Assembly: GCA_038501625.1 (NCBI GenBank)
Contig: JAZAYU010000019.1
Coordinates: forward strand, 4,525,824 to 4,589,823
Length of the DNA: 64,000 nucleotides
DNA from: Corbicula japonica
Lineage: Eukaryota; Mollusca; Bivalvia; Venerida; Cyrenidae
Reading direction: 5' to 3'
The notes below the pieces were generated by a model. It did no database searches and had not been told where the DNA came from. It worked only from the letters and a program-made list of their open reading frames with translations. The position numbers and the translations under genes were made by a program. Position 1 is the stretch's first letter; each line of letters begins with the position of its first letter. This document shows, in pieces, positions 11,841-24,100 of the stretch.

Positions 11841-12227
11841 TAATCTTGTCATGTTTTGTTGTCATTTCATGTATATAAAGTTATTCAATACAGTTTATTT
11901 AGTTGTTTTTTCCCAAACAAGATAGCATTAACCTTTTACATGTACACCATAGACAAACAGTCAGGCAGATTACTTTCAAATTTGCATAGATGATCAAGAA
12001 GGATGTGTAGATGATCGTAAAGAATGGATTTTTTCCTGTAGCCATTTTTACCAGAGTTATGGCCATTTGTTATTACAATTGTTGATGAAGCAGTGGGGAG
12101 ATCAGTGTCCAAGGACACAGTCTAGTTTTAGATAGAAAGTAAATACCCTTCATTGTGTACATCACTTTATTCTTTCCAAAAGTCTTAACAAATATATCCA
12201 TATTTCACATCAATCTACAGACATGTG

Positions 12228-12472
12228 TTAACCCTTTCCTTGATATATACGCATTTTTACGCATGTGCGACCAGTGTAGATCCAGATCAGCTGGCACATC
12301 TGTGCCGTCTGAACAGGATCTAAACTGTTCACTTTTTTTATTCATAAGGTTATTTCTGACCAAAATGCGACTAGTGCAGATCCTGATCAGATGGAATGGA
12401 TGTGCTGGCTGATCTGGATCTACATTATTTGCACACAATGTTAAAATGCATATATATCAAGGAAAGGGTTAA
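12228..12472. mobile_element. Family A foldback, intact
   Basis: TTAACCCTTTCCTTGATATA at the left and TATATCAAGGAAAGGGTTAA at the right are exact inverted repeats, with TTAA at both edges. It is the clearest copy in the window. Confidence 0.88.
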
Positions 12473-12589
12473 AGACGGGAAAAACTTAAACAAAACAAAT
12501 AACAAAATGTATAGAGAGAAACAAGTTCAACAAGTTTATAAAAAAATCAACCCTTTATTACATATTTTGCATGTAAAAGCAGCGTAAAT

Positions 12590-12910
12590 TCAAGTCAGCT
12601 TTCAGGTGTGCCGTCTGATCTGGATCTGCATTGTTTGTTTCTTGGTCAGAAATATCTTAATGAATCTATAAGCAAACAGAGTAGATCCTCATCAGATGGC
12701 TAATCTGGCCTGAAGGTTATAAAGCTGAGATTGGAAACCAGTCTCAAATCTCAAGCATCTGATTGGCTGAAATGGCGACTGGTCGCCATTTCAGCCAATC
12801 AGATCCTTGAGATTTGAGACTGGTTTCCATGCTCAGCTTTATAACCTTTGGCACTGGATCTACACTGTTCACACACCGATAAAACTTGCATAAATGTAGT
12901 AAAGGGTTGA
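12590..12910. mobile_element. Family A copy interrupted by a family B foldback
   Basis: The family A halves (ccgtctgatctggatctgca on the left, ctggatctacactgttcaca on the right) are separated by the hairpin at 12712-12851. CTGG flanks both sides of the insertion. Confidence 0.8.
12712..12851. mobile_element. Perfect-hairpin foldback (family B)
   Basis: Arms of about 68 bp meet with almost no loop at ggcgactggtcgcc. Arm core: aaccagtctcaaatctcaag, catctgattggctgaaatgg. The outer ends are aaggttataaagctgag and ctcagctttataacctt. It is inserted into a family A copy. Confidence 0.88.
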
Positions 12911-13612
12911 CTGAAGCAAAACAAAATGCTTTAAATGCATTAGCAAACTAAATTGTCTATATTAATTATTTATATTAAGCGAAATCTGCTGGGGCCAAGT
13001 GTTCGATGATGAACATAGTTATAAAATATATAATAAATATTCAACCTATGAGAACAGGGTTGTAAAGTCAACAACATTAATATATAACTAGATAAGCCTG
13101 ATCTGACAATTAACCCACCCTTTATTTATTTAATAAATAAATAAAAAGATATTTTCGGGGTTGAACAAAAGATTTCCAGTAAATGGGGTTTGTTTAAGGG
13201 CAGTCTTAGAGTAGTTACATGATAATATCCAACTTTACAGCCAAAATCCCCATGAAAGTTAAATATTGCTGCCCAGAAAGGTGGTTCCAGCAACCCTAAT
13301 GAACCATTCTGGAACTGCCCCTGCATTTTTCACATCAAAATTTCACATAGTTAGACTGAAGACGGACTACAAGAGGCAATAATTATTTAGTAGTAAACTC
13401 CCATTTTAGAATAAACACATACAGAAAAACCCTCAAAAAGACCACCTTAATAATAAGACCATTTCCATGAGTCTTTTACCAGTTCTGCACTATTTAATAT
13501 ATTCTGAAATTAACACCAGCCCACAATGAAGACTAATTTTGATCAGGCCAAGAGATGGTCAATATGCATTTTTATACAAAACCATGTTATAAACAACAGA
13601 CCAATAATTATA

Positions 13613-14074
13613 GGTTATTAGACGTTTTGCTGTACAATACGGGAATATATTTGGACACGTACACAGCTTGAAAAGTCATATTGGACGAGCCGTTAGGCGA
13701 GTCCAATATGACTTTTCAAGCTGTGTACGAGTCCAAACATATCCCGTATTGTACAGTAAAACGTCTAATAACATTTTTATTCTACATCTAATAAATGAAG
13801 CATGACTTTTCAAGCGTTTAAAGACTATTCCATATATATTCCATATTGTACGGTCCAATATTTTATTAAGACCACGTGTTTTTTTTCATTCGGATAATTT
13901 TTACGGTCAACGGCTTTTATCGTTGTAAAACAATGGTAAAGTGCATTTGCACTTAATCATCCAATATGAAAAAAATACGAACTTTTTTGGATCCAATACA
14001 GGAAAATATTAGACGGTCACAAGGTAGAATTAAAGGACGCTAATTGGATGAATTTATTAGATGTAGAATAAAAT
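13613..14074. mobile_element. Large foldback with nested inverted repeats
   Basis: Arms of about 70 bp meet near 13692 (gtcatattggacgagc / gcgagtccaatatgac) and end in ttagacgttttgctgtac and gtacagtaaaacgtctaa. Directly after, ttattctacatctaataaat (13778) is inverted as atttattagatgtagaataa (14052), delimiting a second unit. Confidence 0.82.
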
Positions 14075-15119
14075 ATGTTTTATACATGTGTATTAAGGTT
14101 TAATAATTATTTAGATTTTATAATAAAGCTACTTGTTGCTTAGAATACTTCACAAACTAATCTTTTTTTCTGCAACTTACACAATATATGGCTGATACTA
14201 CTTCTGATTTGTGATACAGGTTGCAACTAAATATTGTAAACAAATACACAGGTGATGGGACCTATCTGGAAGGCCGTGTATTGCACAAAACATAATATTT
14301 TGATTCCCTTTAAATACTGGAGTGTACGACGTTAAGTCATTCCTTAAAAATACTTGAATGTAAGAATGTTAAGTCATTCTCTAAAGATACTGGAGTTGAC
14401 AAACTTTATGTCAAACGAGTTCTTAAAATTATTAAAATGTCATCAATTTTTTATACCAACTATATACTGAAAGAAAGCATAACTGTACAACACCTAGAGA
14501 ACAGATATTAAAACGAATATTTGACGCAGTAATTTTGAAAACCATCAAAACAACACAAGAAGACACCGCAATGTAACGAAACAAGGATTTCTTCTTAAAT
14601 TTTAAGTTAAAAAGGGGCATAACTATGACAAAATACAGTCAAGAGTTTCATGAAACTGCTACTGTTGTGTCAGAAAAGTTTCAAAGCTTTAGCTTGAATT
14701 GTTACTGAGAAAAAGTGAACTTAAACAAAACAAATTATTGAATGTTGAAGTACGCCCACCCTCCTGCTGGCCCAACATCATATCCCAATCATAACCTGGG
14801 TTTTCCAAAGAAAATCTGGTTAATTATTGGTCCTCATTCAAATATTGTAAATCTCTCATAACCTCCCAAATTTATTCAGTTGTATTGAAACAAGATTTAA
14901 TACAAGAATTACTATTTGTTGTATTAAAGTATATAAGCTAAATAACTAGCTAAAATAGATTGATTTAAAAACTTTAAAATGTGACATGCAGTAACAAAGC
15001 AAAAAGGTTAAGCTAAAAACTAATAAACATGTAAAAAATCAACAATTAACAAGACAATTTTAAAGCAATGCATAGTTATGCACAAAAATCTGATTAATCT
15101 CACAAAATGTAAAGCTGGG

Positions 15120-15260
15120 TTCAAGATTATGCAACTAAGACCGGTGACCAGTCTCCAATCCCAAGCATCTGATTGGTTAAAATTGAAAGCAGTCTAAAAA
15201 TGGACCAATCTAATGGTAGAGTTTTGAAACTGGAATCCTGTTTCAGTTGTACGATTTTGG
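15120..15260. mobile_element. Family B foldback, decayed
   Basis: It retains gaccagtctccaatcccaag, catctgattgg, and a degraded second arm tttgaaactggaatcctg. Confidence 0.6.
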
Positions 15261-15338
15261 GCCCTGATTATATTGCAGTTTGGCATGGTAACAGCAGCCT
15301 TCAATGTATATACAAAGGTATGTTTACTGCAAACTAAT

Positions 15339-15581
15339 TCACCCTTTACTCCATATATACACAATATTACGCATCTGCAACCATAGTAAATCCAGATCAG
15401 CCAGCACATACATGCCATCTGATCAGGATCTGCACTGGTCGCTTTTTGGTCAGAAATAACCTAATAAATCAAATAGCGAACAGTGCAGATGCTGATCAGA
15501 TGTCATGAATGTGCCGGCTGATCTGGATCTACACTGGTCACACATGCGTTAAAATGCGTATTTATGGAGGAAAGGGTTAAA
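15339..15581. mobile_element. Family A foldback, intact
   Basis: It runs from caccctttactccatatata to tatttatggaggaaagggtt, with both inner arms accatagtaaatccagatca and gctgatctggatctacactg. More right-half fragments follow at 15600-15690 and 15868-15978. Confidence 0.8.
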
Positions 15582-16792
15582 GCAAATACAAGTAGTGTGG
15601 CTCCTGTTAAGACAACACAGATGTGCTGGCTGATCTGTAAATACACTGTTCACCCAAGCCATAAAGGCATATATATGTAGGAAAGCGTTAACACAGAGAC
15701 AAAACATTTGGGGTTTATGCTTTTAGGCAGGTTTACAAAGCAAACAAAATGTTAGTTTAATCCTTCAATAAGAAAGTATTTCCAACCTATCTAAAAATAG
15801 AAATATTTGGAAAGAAGTATGTATATACATTTAAATATTCTGTCAAAACATTAAGACCACAAAAGCTGTATTAAGTATGAAAACCCGAGATCCTGATCTG
15901 ATAGCATGGATGTGGCAGATGATCTGGATCTACACTTGTCACATTTGCCTTAAAAATGCATATAGGGGTAAAATGTTAATACATGTTTTTTCTGGGGTTT
16001 ATGCTTTAATAAAACTGTCAAATGCACCAATTTTACATAAAAGTCTTTGGAGATTATTCAATTTGCATGGCATTAATGGAAGACGTCATTCTCTCTTTTT
16101 CATTAGTGGATAAATTGACCCACTAAATCTAAAAAATTCAATAACTCAACAACAAAACTAAATTTGAAGTTATATAATTATTGGGTACACCATGAAAAAT
16201 ATGTCATCGGTCATTTCTATGACATTTGAGTTGTAGCTATTTTGGAATTAACAATAGATAATGTATCTATTATTTTCTAATAACCAAAAAAGGTTTTATT
16301 ACACATTTAACCAACATGAAGGTATTTTTATCATAAAATGTGTAATAACTAATGCAGATGTCCCGAAAGTTGCCAGACCAAAGGACCTGTTAGGTAAAAT
16401 TTTGGCCAGTTCGATGTGATTTCCTTTGTTATCAGACCGAATGTCAGACAAAATTTGAACTCCTAATACTTGCTAATACCTTTTTAGCATGTTTCCCTCT
16501 GACAGAATTTGTCTGACAGATTTTCACATCTTGTGTGACCAAATGTCTGACACTTTTATTCAACTTTTGGGAAGTCTGCTAATGTCGTTTGCTCATCTTT
16601 ATGATGTCATTTCAAGGATTGACACAAACTGGTCCGAAGGTACCATTTCCCTTGATGCATCCCCATATAATAAAATACTGATTATTACAATATTCGCAGC
16701 AATGTACATGTAACAGGAATTTAGCGAGGCCCTCACAGTGCAAGTTTTCTCTCATTATGTACACATACTTTATTTATTAATTCATGATTATT

Positions 16793-17041
16793 TAACCCTT
16801 TACTTCCTTATAAATGCTTTTTTATGCATTTGTGACGAGGGAAGATCCAGATCAGCCAGCCCATCTGTGCTGTCTGATCAGGATCTGCACTGGTTGCATC
16901 TTGGTCAAAAATAATCTAATGAATCTAAAAGCAAACAGTATAGATCCTGATCAGATGCCATGGATGTGCTGGCTGATCTGGATCTACACTGTTTTCCCAA
17001 TCCAATGCAATAAAAGTTTATATAATGATGTAAAGAGTTAT
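16793..17041. mobile_element. Family A foldback
   Basis: Left end ttaaccctttacttcctta, right end atgatgtaaagagtta. Inner arms agatccagatcagccagc and gctggctgatctggatct are near perfect. Confidence 0.8.
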
Positions 17042-17083
17042 GCATCAACATATTTTGGTGATATCAATAAGATGTAAACTAAA

Positions 17084-17511
17084 TACTGTGGTATCATTTT
17101 ATTTTACTTTGGCTTAATTTTTGCATATTTCGTGCAGTGCACAAATTTAAAACCTTAGCTAAAAATTTTTATGCATTATTATTCCAGCTACATATCCAAA
17201 ATCTGCTGATATCCAAATGGGTCTACACTTTGTATTTAGTAGCGCATATCGCTAATTGATGTAAGTTTGAGGTAACGAGTCCAGTGTCAACCAGTGCTGA
17301 ATAAACAACGGTCCGATAATTGACTAACAAAGGAAGTGGTAATTGACACGGACCAACTTACACATGGTAAGCTCGCTTGTTCAAATAAACAATAAGGTAT
17401 TTGATTTTTTGGTCATTATTTTTTTACCAAATTGGAAGTCCACCCGAAGAAGTCATTTTCGGTGATTGTGCGAAATTTCGTGCCAGTGAAATTAAATGAT
17501 ACCACAGTAGT
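17084..17511. mobile_element. Family F MITE (ctgtggtatcat ends)
   Basis: actgtggtatcattttattt at the left is matched by aaattaaatgataccacagt at the right, with TA outside. Related copies lie at 25078, 32692 and 54842. About 200 bp of extra sequence fills this copy. Confidence 0.8.
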
Positions 17512-17723
17512 GAATATTATGTAAAGGATGTTTTTAAGCCTTAAAAAGGTCTTCACATTCAATATATTTTCTTAATAATATCGGGCATATTTAATCACAA
17601 ATACTGTATTCATAATTTTAACATTTTTCGTGTCATTAAAAAAATCAACTGTCAATGTCCCTTGAAAACCAAGCAAAAATCCTTTAAATTCAGTTATTTG
17701 ACCAACTTCTGGTCCTGTAAAAT

Positions 17724-18116
17724 TTATTTCTTCTTCTTTGGTTTTACAATAGGGGCCCTGAGTGGGGTTATATGGTAGCCCTTCTTTTCCAGTTCATCTA
17801 AATACACTCGTGGTAACATAAAGTCCGCCTGCATTTTGTGATATGGAGGAAGATTGTCTATAAAATCCTGAAAATCTTTTCGCGTGTCGACCAAACAATT
17901 CTCCACCTGAACTTTCTGGCGATCAGTTTCACTTTTCTGACTTGTCAGATTTCGAATTTCGTCACTCTTGACGTCTATTTCTTTCCGGAGATTAGCTATC
18001 ACAGCTTCAAATTGTCCAGTCAGCGAGTCTATTTTTTGTTGGGCAATTCTCCGTTCACGAGCCTCGGCATCTTTCACTTTGTTAGCTTTTTCAAGGTCTT
18101 TCTCGTCTCTCAGTTT
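17724..18116 (-). CDS. C6orf163-like gene, terminal exon
   Basis: It follows acceptor aaattatttcag and runs to TAA. It begins KLRDEKDLEKANKVKDAEAR and contains the conserved end of the family, TRKDFQDFIDNLPPYHKM and then QADFMLP. It finishes in a lysine-rich tail. Confidence 0.88.
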   Translation of the reverse strand, partial: KLRDEKDLEKANKVKDAEARERRIAQQKIDSLTGQFEAVIANLRKEIDVKSDEIRNLTSQKSETDRQKVQVENCLVDTRKDFQDFIDNLPPYHKMQADFMLPRVYLDELEKKGYHITPLRAPIVKPKKKK

Positions 18117-21100
18117 CTGAAATAATTTAAATATTGCATTAACCTTTTACTTCACAACTGTAATCCCATGGGCAACCAGTACAGATCCAGATCAGCCATG
18201 ACATCAGTGCCGTCTGATCTGCACTGTTTGATTTTGATTCATAATGTGATTCTGACCAAAAAGCAAACAAGTGTAGATTGAGATCAGATGGCACAGATGT
18301 GCCAGCTGATCTGGATCCACACTGGTAGCCTACGTGGTAAAAGGCATATATATATATGGAGTAAAGGGTTAAATTTTAATGAGACGGCAGCTATAATATG
18401 GAATAGAATCAAATGGAAGAATTTATGTTCACAAGGATGACGTTATCTCTTTTCTCTATACATTAGACTTTTTCGCATTGACAAACAGACTTGGATCTAG
18501 TCTGTATGCTTCTTTGTCAGATAGAAGCAATTGAATCTAAAAGCTAATAGCGTAGAACTTGATCAGATGGCACAGATTTGCCAGCTGATCTAGATCTGCA
18601 ATGTACACCCATGTGATAAAGGCATATATCCATGAAGTTAGTCGTTAGTTACCTATGCATCTATATTTTGGCATGTTGTATAAATGATTTAAGTACAATT
18701 TCATTTAAAAAGGAGTTACATGGTTTTTGCAAAGAAGAAATAATTTGATTTGATTTAATGTCACGGAAATAAATGGTCTCACCTCAAGGGCTTCTTCTTT
18801 CTTCTTTTTCTTCTCCAGCATGGCGGCGTCAAACTTCATCTTGAATTGTCTGAAATATCCGACAAGATTGTACATATATCTTCTGCCTATTAACCCTTTC
18901 CTCCATAGACACACCTTTATTGCGTGGGCAAACAGTTAAGATCCAGATCAGCGAGCTTATCCCTGCCGTTTGATCAGAATCTAAACAGTTCACTTTTTTA
19001 TTCATTACATTTTTATTATTTTATTCATGTAGTATATTTCTGACCAAAATGCAACCAGTGCAGATCCTGATCAGATGGCACAGATGTGCCAGCTGATCTG
19101 GATCTTCACTGGTGGCACATGGGTAAAAATGAATATATATGGAGGAAAGGGTGAAGCACCTTTGCCCATGCATGCACCAAATGTGACAGTCAAAAAACAT
19201 TGCAAATTGCCCTCCATTCCCAGCAATAACCCTCGCCACATGAGGGAATGTAGGAAATGTTATGGATGCTTAATTGCAAATTAAGAAATATATCTGACAA
19301 ATCATGCTGGAGCAACATTTCCTCTAGTTCTGCGTCTTGTTTCTAGAGGGTGAACATTTTCTTCTGGTTTGATGACACACATGTTCTCCAAACAATCCAA
19401 CTTTCATGAAATTCCTTCCAGGCTTTTCGAAGTTATGTAGCATACACAAAATACATCTCAATGCAGTGAACATTTGACCAAAGATTCATGAATGAAATTC
19501 CATCCAGGTGTTAAGAAATTATTGGTAGGGACACACATTTAATGACTCTAACCTTTGACCAACACCTGTGATCTGGATCTTGAGCCAGCAAAGTTGAAAC
19601 ACAGGTTCTGCACATTGTCTCAATGAGGTGAACTCATCAAGTGTAAATCCTAATCAGATATTATGGATGTGCTGGCTGATCTGGATCTACACTGGCACCA
19701 CATGGGATAAAACTGGTATCGGTGATTACTAGCTATATCGCTTATACAATATGGAACAATAGTAGGGGTAATAATTCTGGATAAAACAGAAAGCGATCCC
19801 TATCAAATTTTGAGTAGTATCTATAGGAAACGGTTCAGTGTTAACTGCAATGGCTACTGGTTTATGCAATTCAACAACATCTGATATAGTCACTGCAAAA
19901 AAAATGAATATAAATGTCACACTGCAAATACTATGTACTTCACTTCTATCACACACCTGTCACAATCCCTTTACTTCATGGCTACGACTTATATCCCCTG
20001 TTGGACTATTGCAAATCCAGTGCCCAAGGTTATAAAACTGAGCATGGAAACCAGTCTCAAATCTCAAGCATCTGATTGGCTGAAATGGCGACCAGTCGCC
20101 ATTTCAGCCAATCAGATGCTTGAGATTTGAGACTGGTTTCCAATTTCAGCTTTATAACCTTCAGTCCAGATCAGCCTTCACTTATGCGGAATCTGAACAG
20201 AATCTATATTGTTTTAGTTTAAACTTATTTATTTTACATCGATTGTGAAACAAGTTCTTCCAAATCACGCTCAATGACTGCTTCCTGGGTTACCAACCAG
20301 TATCTGGCTGAGTGTGGATTGGGGAAACTGCAGACGAATCTCATCCCTAGCAGGATTCAAACCTGCAACTCCGGATCTGGAGTCCGGCGCTCAAACCCTA
20401 GATTGTTTGCACTTTGGTTAGAAATAAGTTAATAAATCTAAAACCAAACAGTGAAGATCCTGATCAGACTGCACAGAATGATGTGCAAACTGATCAGAAT
20501 TCTATTCTGTTTGCAGTTCTTAGTTAAAAATAAATTAATAAATCCTGGGCTTTTTTCCTTCTATAGCAGGGGCTGTTTATGGGCCCCATCCCCTAAGAAA
20601 ATTTCTTTAAAATCATGCAGTTTTCCCCAAAAAGTTGCTTTACATCACGTTTTTTCATTCCCCTTTAGAGAAGAATTCATGCTTTTTTTCCAAATTTTTA
20701 GGGCATGGGCTCCATCCCTAGACAGTGAAAAAAAGCCCTGAAATCTATACATGTAACTAAACACGATCTAGATCTACACTGGTCACAGTTATATCCACGG
20801 AGTATTACATGATTTCTTTATCAGGAGATTAGAAAAAACTTAACTTAATGCACCTAGGAATTTATTCTTCCAGGATTCACAGCGCCCTCTTGATCTACTA
20901 ACAATAACCATACTAATTCCTTTACAACCATTAAATTGAAACCCTTTTATTCATTTACACAAGCTTTATCAATGTGTTAAATCCGTATAGATCACAGGCC
21001 AGGGAGCATTTTTCCTTCTTTAGTAGGAGTCATCTAAAGGCACCTAGGCACCTTCCCTACTGAAAATTTATTTAACATGATGCTGTTTTCCCAAGAGTCC

Positions 21101-24100
21101 ATTTGCAGCAGATTTTTTTTCATTCCCCTTTGAAGGAAAAATCATACTATTTTTCTCCAAATTATAGGGCATGGGCCCCTTCCCGAGAAAAAAGCCAAGC
21201 AGGTTGATCAGGATCTGTACTGTTTGCTTTTAGATTAATAAGGTTATTTCTGACCACGAAACAAAGAGTGTAAATCCTGATAAGATATTATGGATGTGTC
21301 GGCTGATCTGGATCTACACTGGTTACACACATGATAAAACTGGTATGGGTGATTATTAGCTATAACACTCATGCAATATGGAACAATAAGCATTGAACAT
21401 AGGCTAATATTGTTCGGAATTTCGAATTTTTTACAGTGGTAAACTAATCCCAGACACATCTTCTAAGTGCCGAAATTAACCCTGAACCTGCTGTTACATT
21501 GTTTATCTTTGTTTGCATTGACACCAGGGTCTATCTAGATAAATCTTCATATTTGTGGAGACAATGAAATGGTCTACATTGTTGGCTTTGAGATGAAGCA
21601 TCCCTGTGTACTGACAATGGAACAACCCAAATTCAAGGGAGGCAAATCCTTTACATAATGTCAGCTTGTTTAAACCTTTACTCCACGAATACAGATTTTA
21701 TCCCATAATATGTGACCAGTGTAGATCTATATTGTTCACTATTAGCTTATTTAACCCTTTCACTGCCATAAGGACGGCATATGCCGTCCCTATTATTTTC
21801 GGCGTATTTGCCATATGGACGGCTTTTGCCATTTCTATATAAAGACCAGCATGCAAAGTGGGGGTTTCTGCTGACGTAGGCAGATCATTGAAATATTGAC
21901 CAATAATGTTATTGCTTTCGTTTTCACATGTAAACATAGTAATTATGTGGATATATCTATTAATAACCAGCCTCATTCTGAAATTGATATTGGTATTTGT
22001 TTATGTGGTAAAAAGCTCTTGGCACTGACGACGTCAATTCGGAATTTCGACGTTGGCAGCGAAAGGGTTAAGTTACTTTTAGAATAAGAAGCAAACAGTG
22101 TTGATTCAGACTGCATGGATGTAAAGGCTGATCTGGATCTACATTGGTCACATTAGGGATATGAGCCATATCCCATGGTGACTCAAGTAAAGGGCTGCAT
22201 TATGCCAGCAGGTTAAAGGTTAATACACTAACACAGCTATTAATGAGCTTTCACCTTTTCAAACAGTTACCTATCATACAACTCATGTTGCCTACAATAT
22301 TCAATCCCAGAAATTAATAATGCCTGAATTACCTCCCATGAGTACTCTCCTCTCCACTTCAATAACAATGGTCAGGTGACTGTTGAGTAACAGGTTTTTT
22401 TTAGCTTCTGTTAACCTGTTGCTCTACATATATATGGATTAACAATTTCCTACATATATAAGCATTTTTACACATGTGCGACCAGTGTAGATCCAGATCA
22501 GCCGGCACATTCATGCTGTGTAATCAGAGCTTCACTGTTCGCATTTTGGTCAGAAATAACCTAACAAATCAAAACGAGAATAGTCTAGATCCTGATCAGA
22601 TGGCACAGATGTGCCAGCTGATCTGGATCTAAACTGTTCACCCTTGCAATTAAGGGGTATCTATGGAGGAAAGTGTAAAATCATCTGTGTCAACACTGTT
22701 AATCCAGATCAGTTGGCACATCTGTGCTATCTGATCTGGATTTGCACTGGTCAGTTTTTGTTCTGAAATAACCTCATGAATCTAAAAGTGAATGCTGAAA
22801 ATTCAAATCTGATTGTCACAGATATTATAGCTGATCTATATCTACACTGGTTATCCCTGGTTAAACAGCAATATCCCAAAGAGAATAAAAATAATATTAA
22901 ATAACTTAGATGTCTTACATAGAACAACATTTAAACATCAAGTTACTGAGTATTGCTAGCAAAATATAATAGACTTCTACAGATTTCAAACCTTATGAGT
23001 ACTAAATGTAGCCTTAAGTCCACTTAAGTCCTTTACTCCATATGATCAGGTTGATAGCATGATATTGTATGAACAGTGTAGATCTAGATCAGCTGGCATA
23101 TCCATGCCATCTGATCATTGTCTTCACTGTATGCATCTTGGTCAGAAATACCGGTAAGCAAAATTGATTTTAAAAGCAAAAAAAAACAACAGTGTAGATC
23201 CTAATCAAAATGAATGAATGTGACAGCTGATCTGGATCAACACAGTTGAACAATGCAATAACAGCTGTACCTTTGGATTTAATTGCAGTTCATCCATGGT
23301 ATACATTTGTATAAGTATCATGCATGATTTTGAAGTGAAGATGGAAAAATCTGTTACCGAGGGTGAACTGTTTTGGTGGGAATGAGGCTTTGCCGAGTTC
23401 CCGCCAAAACAGTTCGCCCGAGGTGACAGATTTTTCTATCTGAATGTCTCATGCAAGATACTTTTACTTGCATACATCTATTGTTCATAATATTTGTGTG
23501 CATTTATACCATCTAGTTGTTTATTTCAATGCTCTAAAACGTTGACGTTAACATCCCTAATTTCCTAAATGACGTCACTTACCTAAATACATGAAGTCAA
23601 ATACCTGATGATGTGACGTCACACATGTAAGCACCTAACTCATTCTACATGGGGGATGTAGGATCGAAATTTCCTACATGGGTGAAAACACCAGATAACG
23701 GGATCTAGTATGCAAGAATGATCTGCTCTTCCTAATGCAAGATACACATGACTTTTGTACAACAATTGAATGTGAGATACAAATGACTTTTGTACAGAAA
23801 AACCCCTTATTTAAACAACTCCTAAATGAAGACGCCCTTGATAATGAGACCACCATTTCAATGTCCCTTGAAAAAGATTATCAAAATTTTCCATTCTGAG
23901 AAAAAGACCACCTCACTATTAAGAGCACTTCTGCCAGTTTCAGAGGCGGTTTTGCGGATTTCACTAAATACTAAATTGGACAGAATACAATCTTATCTAA
24001 CAAAATGTTTAACCTTTACACCATAGATACATCTGTATTGCAATGGGGATTATTACATGAACTATAAATAGACGCAACGCGATTGGTCACACCCCCAAAA

